From Bacteroidota bacterium (GTDB taxonomy: Bacteria; Bacteroidota; Bacteroidia; Bacteroidales; Bacteroidaceae), in contig JAEXAJ010000074.1 of NCBI GenBank assembly GCA_023458215.1, positions 1 through 45,764 on the forward strand: a stretch of DNA of 45,764 bases, given 5' to 3'. A program made the position numbers and the translations under genes. A model generated the notes under the pieces. That model saw nothing but the letters and a program-made list of their open reading frames with translations. It was not told the origin of the DNA and did no database searches. Positions 18,845 through 26,200 of this stretch are shown one piece after another (within the stretch, counting starts at the first letter, position 1; each line of letters starts with the position of its first letter).

Positions 18845-18970
18845 AATCGTTCTTCTTTTAAGAATTAATTAGTTTGTTTCTTATCTACTATATAAGTATA
18901 TGAGACCATTTCGGAAACTCAGTTTGTTATCACTCGCCACTTGCAAGAGTTTTGTTTCCTTTCGACATTG

Positions 18971-19006
18971 CAAAGATATGGGTGAAATCAGGTATGTCCC
19001 GGTTGG
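18971..19006 (-). promoter_or_regulatory. Promoter of the fimbrillin unit (-7 TATCTTTG, CCAAC at -33)
   Basis: On the minus strand TATCTTTG occupies 18978-18971, giving a start near 18967 and a leader of about 300 bases. At the -33 position there is no TTTG but CCAAC (19006-19002), 23 bases before the -7 box. The same CCAAC occurs at nearly the same distance in the DUF3575 promoter. An activator-dependent promoter is inferred. Confidence 0.5.
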
Positions 19007-19091
19007 TGTTTTTATCAATCGTAAAGGGTAGATTCTGCAATTTTCAAATGAGAGTTTTTAAGGTAGGTATTTCGTTCAAAAACGAATAAAA

Positions 19092-19125
19092 CACCCTTTA
19101 AATGAATATTTCAGCCCCTATGAAT
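19092..19125 (-). promoter_or_regulatory. Two candidate operator copies (ATTCA..GGG) upstream of fimbrillin
   Basis: On the minus strand 19125-19112 reads ATTCATAGGGGCTG and 19107-19092 reads ATTCATTTAAAGGGTG. Both resemble ATTCAATAGAGGGTG (22198) and ATTCATAGAGGGTAA (22240) in the control region of the other pilus unit. The protein binding them is unknown. Confidence 0.4.
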
Positions 19126-19520
19126 AGAGAATGGAAATTCTAAAAAAATGCTTGAATTTCCAAGTTATCATAAAGAAAAAAGAAAGAAATGCTAAATGCT
19201 GCCATCGAAAGTATCAATTACCCTATTATGAATAAAATCCCTATAATCATTTTACCTCAAACAATACCGGTGAGATAAAAAACAACCGGCTTTCTTTGTT
19301 CGCAAGTTTTAATTCATTGTAAAGAACAACTTATCTCTGAATAGCGAGTAACTATTCTGTCACTATTCTGTTAGCATCCTCACTGATTAAGGAATTATGT
19401 GAATCGATAGTTGAATTAGTTCATTTCTTTTCGAAAATGAACTTATGCTTCCTTTTAAACTAATACGCTCTAAATGAATGTTGTTTACATGCGCTGGGTT
19501 TTCAATACTAAGTTGTAACG

Positions 19521-19586
19521 TTAGGGTACCTCAGTCGTATACTTAGGGTATCTCTGTATACGACTTAGATAGCCTGAGTATACGAC
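19521..19586. repeat. Three contiguous 22-bp degenerate tandem units with GTATAC cores
   Basis: Units start at 19521, 19543 and 19565. Each begins TTAG and contains a GTATAC palindrome near its end. The outer copies also form a perfect 14-bp inverted repeat (CTCAGTCGTATACT at 19530-19543, its complement at 19577-19590). Confidence 0.75.
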
Positions 19587-19701
19587 TGAGATGGATCTTG
19601 TCCTATATGCTCATTATCAAATAGTTATGCATATCTGCTCGCTTGGTAATAAATTAAAACAACTGAGACGTATGCTATTTCATTCATTTCTGAATGGTTT
19701 T

Positions 19702-19829
19702 GAACTAAATGACAAAAGAATTATTTTTAGACATAAGAACAAAAGAACATATTCAGAGTAAGATATAGCTTATGTTTTCTAATTTGTTCTTTTGTTCTTA
19801 TGTCTAAAAAATAACATTCTGTTTAGTTC
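19702..19829. repeat. Large nested inverted repeat
   Basis: Inner arms 19721-19749 and 19785-19814 are inverted copies of about 29 bases with a single one-base bulge. The loop is 35 bases. Outer 8-base arms GAACTAAA (19702-19709) and TTTAGTTC (19822-19829) flank it. The inner arm is itself repetitive (AGAACAAAAGAACA). Confidence 0.9.
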
Positions 19830-19882
19830 ATGTCTATCAGCGTTATGTACCAAATTCAACTCCCGACTCACGTCATTTACAT

Positions 19883-19917
19883 AAAAAAAAGGAATCGTGA
19901 TATCACATCACAATTCC
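19883..19917 (-). terminator. Terminator after the DUF3868 gene
   Basis: On the minus strand GGAAT.GTGAT, a short loop and ATCAC.ATTCC (19917-19891) are followed by eight Ts (19890-19883). It splits the pilus locus into two transcription units. Confidence 0.85.
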
Positions 19918-19975
19918 CACCATTAAAACGTTTCGTTTTTATCAATTCAATAACTGTAGAAATATATATAGGGTT

Positions 19976-21436
19976 TTATTCTGTCGGAAAATTACGTTGT
20001 TTCATCAACTCTTTCATATTATTATAAACTTCATTGGCACCCGTGGCTTTTTCTGCTTTCTTAAAGTACTCTTCAGCCTTATCCAAATCACCTTCACGCA
20101 TGGCAACGATACCAAGATTATTCAGAGTAGCCGCATCTTCCTGATTAGCTTTAGCCAAATATCTCTTAGCGTCGGTCAAATCACCACCTTTTTGCAACTC
20201 CATCGCTGCTGCATTCAGATTAGCAGTTTCGTCGTCCGGGAACATGAGTACGGCTGCCAAGAAAGCATGATTGAAGTCGTCGCTACCCTTCTCGTAAGTC
20301 TGAGCTACATTGAAAATCTCCTGCAAACTCAATTGTTGGGGACGTTTCTTTAGGATTTCTTTCGCCTCTTCAATCGAAAAGCCCCGCACAGTATAACTCA
20401 CCGTATAGTCTGAATGACGTAATGCCGGATAACAATTATCAAGAATAAAGCGATATCCCTCAGGCCCTAACAAAGTAGCAATTTTCTTCTCGCGCACATC
20501 ATAGTCTAATGCATCATCATCCATAATACGAAGTACTTCATTCTTTTGAGTGATATTTGAAGCTTCGATAAACTTACGGTATCCCACCCAGTCTTCGGGA
20601 GTAGAATAAACTTTTAACAAGTTATCGTCAAACTTATAGTAATTGCGCACATATTGCATCAGCGCCTTAGTGCGCCCCTCAGCCAATCGGGCATTTGAGG
20701 TATAAGTACCTTCAGGTGAAGCATATCCCTCAATTGTAATGCTTGTGATAGTCGTGTTCTTATCGTTCCGAACAGTATCAATGGTAGCACGAAGCTTGGT
20801 TAATTCGGCACTGTTATTACGATAATTAGGATTTATCACCGTCTGATTGACCGGAAAATCAAGATATGCCTTACCTACCACCGCACGATGCTTAACCGCT
20901 TCCGCAGTGGGGGTGATATAAGCTACCTGCAACTGAGGTTTGGCAACTTCAATATTCAGTTTATGCACCTGCTCTTCCACCGTAGCCCCTAGCATGGCAT
21001 TACAACAACCACTGACATCCATACCAAATGTCAAATCGGCACGTTGCATCCAAACTTCATACGGAAACTGCACCAAATAACTGATGGCCTGTTCTTTGTT
21101 CTTTTTGCGTCGGATAACGGAATATGCCGCCTTGGGCATTTTATGGTTTCTTTGATTGTAAAGTTCGCGACGACGACCGAACACATAAATTTCGGGCAAC
21201 ACCTTATTATTATCCGCAGCCTGCAAAACCGGTGTAATCACAAGTGCCCGATTTGAAGTAACCATCAGGTTAGGTTGCAAAACAACATCCATAGCTATCG
21301 TCAAACGGTTATCATCACTTCGCGTAACAGATTTATTTTCAATACGCATCTGCCCGTTGTACAGGTTCTGAGCATTTTGCCCTCTGCCCGGCAAAGCAGA
21401 CAACAGGCATAAAAGGATATATATTATACGTTTCAT
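19976..21436 (-). CDS. DUF3868 / OmpA-like pilus-associated protein with C-terminal TPRs
   Basis: A 486-aa exported protein with signal peptide MKRIIYILLCLLSALPGRGQ. The N-terminal half matches DUF3868, which in Bacteroides travels with FimA/Mfa genes. The middle, TITSITIEGYASPEGTYTSN followed by RLAEGRTKALMQYV, is an OmpA-type peptidoglycan-binding core. The last 120 residues contain two tetratricopeptide-like repeats (LNNLGIVAMREGDLDKAEEYFKKAE). It probably links the pilus assembly site to the cell wall; this is inference from domain type and neighbours. It starts 12 bases after the DUF3575 gene and ends at a strong terminator. Confidence 0.85.
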   Translation of the reverse strand: MKRIIYILLCLLSALPGRGQNAQNLYNGQMRIENKSVTRSDDNRLTIAMDVVLQPNLMVTSNRALVITPVLQAADNNKVLPEIYVFGRRRELYNQRNHKMPKAAYSVIRRKKNKEQAISYLVQFPYEVWMQRADLTFGMDVSGCCNAMLGATVEEQVHKLNIEVAKPQLQVAYITPTAEAVKHRAVVGKAYLDFPVNQTVINPNYRNNSAELTKLRATIDTVRNDKNTTITSITIEGYASPEGTYTSNARLAEGRTKALMQYVRNYYKFDDNLLKVYSTPEDWVGYRKFIEASNITQKNEVLRIMDDDALDYDVREKKIATLLGPEGYRFILDNCYPALRHSDYTVSYTVRGFSIEEAKEILKKRPQQLSLQEIFNVAQTYEKGSDDFNHAFLAAVLMFPDDETANLNAAAMELQKGGDLTDAKRYLAKANQEDAATLNNLGIVAMREGDLDKAEEYFKKAEKATGANEVYNNMKELMKQRNFPTE

Positions 21437-21448
21437 ACTTATTCGTTT

Positions 21449-22015
21449 TTAAAATAAATAGATTAAACTGACCGCAGCTTTCGTCGGGCCAAAATAGTTC
21501 TTATGCCCTTCATCTACCTTGGGCTGACAATTTACACATTTAAATTGTTCGTACTGTACCCACGCATAGCCTAACCCGATATTCCCTTCCAAGTTCCAAT
21601 GTTTACCCAGTACCCACTGATAGCCGTAAGAGATACCTGCTCCATAAAAATGACCTTTAAAGCGATGGTCCTCCAATTTACTCCAAATGCCGAACGGCAT
21701 CTTAATCCCCGCAAACTGGTACACTCCGGTAAGTGCATGTACACCCAAGAAATGCCCGTTAAAGCGTTCGCAAAACCAATGCCGATATTCTGGTTGAAAA
21801 ACAAACATTTTCATCATTTTACTTTCATTCTCCCATGGATTGTAGTTGAAAGATAAATCCAGGGTTGTTTGTTTGCCAAGGCCGATTTCGGCGCCAAGAT
21901 TGATGGTTTTCGTAGCGTCCATCAATAAATTCGTCTTTAATCCTACTACCTGACTATATAATAAGGTAGTGAGGAATAAACTAACGAACATGATTAATAA
22001 TCTTCTTCTTTTCAT
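21449..22015 (-). CDS. DUF3575 outer-membrane beta-barrel protein of the pilus locus
   Basis: A 188-aa exported protein. The signal peptide (to about residue 22) is followed by VGLKTNLLMDATKTINLGAEIGLG, then alternating beta-strands rich in aromatic residues and a C-terminal phenylalanine (SLIYLF), as expected of an outer-membrane barrel. DUF3575 proteins lie beside DUF3868 and Mfa genes in many Bacteroidales. First gene of the upstream pilus unit, with its own -7 box 31 bases before the ATG. A role as outer-membrane platform or pore for the pilus is inferred. Confidence 0.85.
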   Translation of the reverse strand: MKRRRLLIMFVSLFLTTLLYSQVVGLKTNLLMDATKTINLGAEIGLGKQTTLDLSFNYNPWENESKMMKMFVFQPEYRHWFCERFNGHFLGVHALTGVYQFAGIKMPFGIWSKLEDHRFKGHFYGAGISYGYQWVLGKHWNLEGNIGLGYAWVQYEQFKCVNCQPKVDEGHKNYFGPTKAAVSLIYLF

Positions 22016-22045
22016 CTGATTATATATTTCATTTTATTTACAATG

Positions 22046-22080
22046 CAAAAGTAGCGGCTTTTATTATTAGTCCTCGTTGG
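22046..22080 (-). promoter_or_regulatory. Promoter of the DUF3575-DUF3868 unit (-7 TACTTTTG, CCAAC at -33)
   Basis: TACTTTTG on the minus strand (22053-22046) fits TAnnTTTG and predicts a leader of about 27 bases. CCAAC (22080-22076) lies 22 bases upstream in place of TTTG, as in the fimbrillin promoter. Confidence 0.55.
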
Positions 22081-22146
22081 CGTATTGCTCTTTATAAGTA
22101 GGCGATTTATGCATTTGCATCCATTAACAAATCCAAGTGCTAAAAT

Positions 22147-22254
22147 CCCCCTCTATTATGGGTGGTATTTTATTCTCCAACAAGGTGTATTTCTTTCATT
22201 CAATAGAGGGTGTTTATTTCAAGGATGGGTATAATATTCATTCATAGAGGGTAA
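22147..22254. promoter_or_regulatory. Three candidate operator copies (AATAGAGGG / ATTCA..GAGGG)
   Basis: ATTCAATAGAGGGTG (22198-22212) and ATTCATAGAGGGTAA (22240-22254) are direct repeats 42 bases apart, close to four helical turns. CCCCCTCTATTATG (22147-22160) is an inverted copy of the AATAGAGGG core. They lie between the two divergent promoters and could serve either. Confidence 0.45.
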
Positions 22255-22344
22255 AAATTACTTGTATATTCCACTTATAAGCTTATATAGACTGTGTTTT
22301 ATTCAAAAAGATAGGCAAATCATTCATTTTTTTCCTCAGAATAT

Positions 22345-22375
22345 TTTGCTATCTCAAATAAAGTATTTAGGTTTG
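22345..22375 (+). promoter_or_regulatory. Promoter of the unknown lipoprotein gene
   Basis: TTTG (22345-22348), a 19-base spacer and TAGGTTTG (22368-22375) form a full Bacteroidales promoter. Predicted start near 22380, leader about 80 bases. Confidence 0.7.
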
Positions 22376-22390
22376 CAGCATACAAGTAAA

Positions 22391-22455
22391 ATGATTCTCC
22401 TGAGGAACACAATCGAACAATCAATTAAAGTAATTAAAAAATTAACTTAGGAGGA
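22391..22455 (+). promoter_or_regulatory. Leader with a 19-aa ORF and an SD that can be sequestered
   Basis: An ORF from 22391 encodes MILLRNTIEQSIKVIKKLT and ends at TAG 22448-22450, inside the Shine-Dalgarno TAGGAGG. The SD segment CTTAGGAGGA (22446-22455) can pair with TTCTCCTGAG (22395-22404) over ten positions, two of them G-U. The upstream strand also overlaps the start of the leader ORF. Regulation by leader translation or RNA folding is inferred. Confidence 0.45.
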
Positions 22456-22461
22456 ATTTGT

Positions 22462-23112
22462 ATGAAAAGTATTTGTTTAGTTATCGCTATTATGTCTGTA
22501 CTGTGTTTCACCGCATGTACCAGTGTTGACAATGACCCTATCGAAGGAACACCCCTTTACGAATCAGTAAAAAATACTTATGGAATTGAAGAAGTTTCTT
22601 ATGGTATGCCCAATGCAGACCAGATACCTTCTGTTACCTTAGACCAAATGCAAGCTATTCTTGAAGCACTCCGTGCAGATAGTAATAAGAAAAACAACTG
22701 CCTCGTCGAGTTAGCGGGCGATGCCAACTTCGGTGGAGTAGACGAAGTAAACAAGAAGGTAGTCATGGGATGTGAATATGCCGCAAAGACCCGTACGGGC
22801 TCACTATTGGAAAACTTTCTTCTCCGTGTTGAGCTCAAATTCAATATCGACAACGGACAGGTGTTCTATTATGGAACAGATTATCTCTTTAACTCCCGCT
22901 TATTTGACTGGCGTGCCAATGGTTTGTCATTATCCCCCGCTAAAAACAAGGACGGTTACACTTATGAATTTGAATCAGAAAGCTTCTTATATTTTAAAGT
23001 AAAAGATAAAGCAGATTGCTTAGTGAAGGTAGGTATTATATTCAAAGGTGAATATAACTTCAAAACAGAAGCGGGAACCTATAGTTTCCAACTCGAAAAA
23101 AACAGCAAGTAA
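22462..23112 (+). CDS. Unknown secreted lipoprotein
   Basis: A 216-aa protein with signal peptide MKSICLVIAIMSVLCFTAC, lipobox FTAC (Cys 19). I do not recognise the mature domain. It contains a DQMQAILEALRADSNKKNN helix, then a mostly beta C-terminal half (LRVELKFNIDNGQVFYYG, YEFESESFLYFKVK). It stands between the pilus control region and the hybrid regulator, transcribed away from the pilus genes. The perfect SD AGGAGG, 7 bases before the ATG, is exceptional for this lineage and supports the start. It may be a surface protein controlled with the pilus; this is inferred from position only. Confidence 0.75.
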   Translation: MKSICLVIAIMSVLCFTACTSVDNDPIEGTPLYESVKNTYGIEEVSYGMPNADQIPSVTLDQMQAILEALRADSNKKNNCLVELAGDANFGGVDEVNKKVVMGCEYAAKTRTGSLLENFLLRVELKFNIDNGQVFYYGTDYLFNSRLFDWRANGLSLSPAKNKDGYTYEFESESFLYFKVKDKADCLVKVGIIFKGEYNFKTEAGTYSFQLEKNSK

Positions 23113-23196
23113 CTACCACTTACGATCAAAATGTGAGGAACACAGCAATACAGTTTCTTTTTACTAATTAACGAGAGTTAAATTCAAAATATTTTT

Positions 23197-23204
23197 TACC
23201 TTTG
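23197..23204 (+). promoter_or_regulatory. Bacteroidales -7 box (TACCTTTG) for the hybrid regulator
   Basis: TACCTTTG fits TAnnTTTG, 50 bases before the ATG at 23255. No clear TTTG is seen at -33. Confidence 0.5.
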
Positions 23205-23254
23205 TATTACTATTAACAATAAGTGCATTATTGCTCTAATTAGATATAATAATA

Positions 23255-26200
23255 ATGGGTACAAATAAAACTAAAATACTATTTGTATTTTTGTGGATTA
23301 CATTCTCTCTAAATGTATTTGCATTTTCGAGATTCGGCAATTTCGAACCAATAACAATTGCCGAGGGACTAAACAATAACACTGTTTACAACATTATTCG
23401 TGGACAGAAAGGTTACATTTGGCTCTCCACTGATATGGGAATCAGTCGTTATGATGGTTTTCATTTCCGTAATTTCCCTTATATTCCGCAGACGGATTCA
23501 GTGGGTTCCAGCCTCAAACCGCTTCCCAAAGCAGTTAGTCGCATATACTCAAATGGTGATAATTTACTATATTTATTACTACAAGAAAATGGCATAGCTT
23601 GTTTCGATATCGAAAAAGAGTGCTATTTGCCCGTCCGATTTGCCCGTCCGATTGACAAAAATGAAATAAATAGTATATATATCGCCGGAAAAGACATTCT
23701 TTATATAGCAACTGACAACGGGCTTTACAGTGCAGAAGTAAAATATACGAATGAAAGTGGTAAAGAGTATATCCTGATTAGCCAATCAAGCACGCCATTA
23801 GTAAAAGGTAATATATCAATGCTTAATGGAGATGACAAGGGAAGCCTGTTTTTCTGCATCAATGGCAATACCGTGGTACATTATTCAATGGGGACACAAC
23901 AAACCAAAATAATAAAAACCGTCGGAAATCCGAATTCCCCAATCACAACACTCTATGTACACGAGAACCATTTATGGATTTGTCGCAAGTGGGAGAATTT
24001 AGTTTTTTATGACTACAACCGCGAAAGCCTCCGAACACTATCCAACTCCAGCGAAGGCAAATTCGCAATATCCGATACCTATGTGACTGAAATTACTAAT
24101 GTAGATCCCAACACTTTCTATATTGCTACCAGAGCCGGTTTATATTATATTAAATTTGAAGATAAAGCTATCTGCGACTCTCCTTATACTATAGAATACA
24201 TAACACAGCAAGACCGCACAAACCACTTTTCCATAGAAGGGAAAATGTCAAGTCTGCTTTGGGATAATTCCCAAAATATTCTTTGGATAGGAACCTTTGG
24301 AGGTGGAGCCATTAAAGTCGGCTTCAATGAAGATGTTTACAACCGTATCACCCAACAATTAGGAGTTGAGATTAACGGTATAGAAGAAGATTCAAAAGGC
24401 TACATTTGGTTTGCTACCGAGCGAAAAGGTGTGTGGAGAAGTACAACCAGCACACTAACTTCATCCAGCGTATTCGCTCCATGGACAAAGGGGGTAAATA
24501 CATCTGAAAGCTACCAAATATATAAAGATAAAAATGGCAATATCTGGTTGGGAGATGAACATGCAGGCATCACCTACATCGATCCTCAAACAGGAGAACC
24601 ACAACATTATCAGCTACGCCCCAAAGAGGTAAATAATTTCAGCGGGAACGCCCTTCGGTTCTGCCTGGATTCGAGAGACAGACTATGGATTGCCACCACT
24701 CAAGGTCTTATTCTGTTTGACATCAAAACAGGAGAATCGTCGCTCCCTATTAAGCTTGAAGCTGATATAAAAGAAATAACTGCTGTAGCCGAAGATAAAG
24801 AAGGAGATATATGGGTAGGTACCAATATCGGAGCAAAGCAGATTGACATGCAAGCCGGAAAGATAGTACTTAAAGGCGAATATGAGCAACAGGCCGGTTT
24901 ACAGCCTAGCACCGTATCTTCGATATATGTAAATAGTTACAATCAGATATTCATATCCTATATGGATAAGATAATCCGAATCGACGGACGAGAGAAGGAT
25001 AAAATTGAAACTGTGTTCACGCTGAACGACGGCTTAAGTAGCGGGCACATATTCTGTATGATCGACGATTACAACGGTAATACTTGGGTAGGAAGCAATT
25101 CGGGTATTATGACTATCCGGAATGACCGTACCTCTTTCTATAATTACTCATTGTCAGGTTATTGTAATAATGTATGCCGATTACGAAACGGATACCTGCT
25201 GTGGTCGGACTCTTGGGGACTGATATTCTTTGACCCAATGATTGCAAAGAACCGCCAAAGTCAGAAGCAATTACTTCTTTCGGATCTATGGGTGAATGGC
25301 AAAACAGTAGCAGTGGGAGAAAAAATCAACGGGCAAATAGTTCTTAACTTCGCCCCTGATTGTCAAGAAGCATTTACATTCAACACCTCCAATAATGATA
25401 TTTGTTTCTACTTCTCGGATATGCAATATGGTATGATGCAACGGAAAATTGCATACCGGTTGTTGCCGGACGATGAATGGAAAATGTGTTCACTTGAAGA
25501 GGGTATCCATTTTGCTAACTTTAAAAGTGGCAAATATTCCCTGCAAGTCAAATTGGTCTACCCGGATGCCAGTGAAGGAAATGTACTGGAAGTCCCCATC
25601 GTAGTCAAAGAGTACTGGTGGAAAACGATTTGGGCTATTTTAGGATACATAGTATTGGCAGGCGGAATATGCATAGCAGTGTATTACTACTTGCAACAAA
25701 AAGGGAAGCGAAAAATAGTATATGCCAACCGGGAAGCATCCTTGCATCAGAAATTGGGACAAGTAAAACAAGAACAAGAGCAGAGTGAAAAGAAGAATGA
25801 GGTACGCAATATTGTCGCAACCCGTTTCATTGAGGAGATGCGCACTCCATTGTCTTTGATAATCGCACCCTTACGTGAGGTTTTACAAGAAAAAGAACTA
25901 TCCAAAGGACTTTCTACCAAGATGTTGGTAGCCTACCGTAATTCAATGGGTATGTTGAATTCCTGCGATCAATTGCTGTCAATCTATGGTTATGTACCGA
26001 AAACAGAAGTTGAGCTTGCCCCCTACTCAATCGTGAAACTAACGGATGCATTTGTATTCTCCATGAATGAGTATCTGCGGGTACACCCCATTGAGTTTCA
26101 ATTTGAGAAGAAGGTAAAGAAAGATCTGGAAGTATGGGTGGACAAGAAAGCACTCCTCCTGGTACTTCATAACATGCTCTCCAATGCATTTATACATATC

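Larger units (their letters stand above)
18669..19975. other. 1.3-kb non-coding region between the two pilus units
   Basis: No convincing gene is seen on either strand. It contains, from right to left in transcription order: the terminator of the DUF3868 gene (19883-19917), a large nested inverted repeat (19702-19829), three 22-bp tandem units (19521-19586), a hairpin at 19418-19443, an 11-bp tandem pair (19351-19372), two ATTCA..GGG motifs (19092-19125), a -7 box (18971-18978) and a leader of about 300 bases before the fimbrillin ATG. The density of structure suggests a control region rather than decayed coding sequence. Confidence 0.75.
22016..22461. other. Divergent control region, pilus unit 1 / lipoprotein
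   Basis: The region carries the minus-strand DUF3575 promoter (22046-22080), three ATTCA/AATAGAGGG motifs (22147-22160 inverted, 22198-22212, 22240-22254), a good plus-strand promoter (22345-22375) and an 80-base leader with a 19-aa ORF and a pairable SD. A longer open frame from 22262 to 22450 crosses the promoter and is not counted as a gene. Confidence 0.7.

Noticed and set aside
19702..19829. Invertible promoter flanked by inverted repeats, as in phase-variable Bacteroides surface loci
   Set aside because: The interior is only 35 bases, contains no TAnnTTTG box on either strand, and no recombinase gene is in the window. A static palindrome is the simpler reading.
22262..22450. A 62-aa plus-strand ORF upstream of the unknown lipoprotein gene
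   Set aside because: It spans a good promoter (22345-22375), and its first half lies upstream of the predicted transcription start. Only the last 19 codons from the ATG at 22391 can be in the mRNA.
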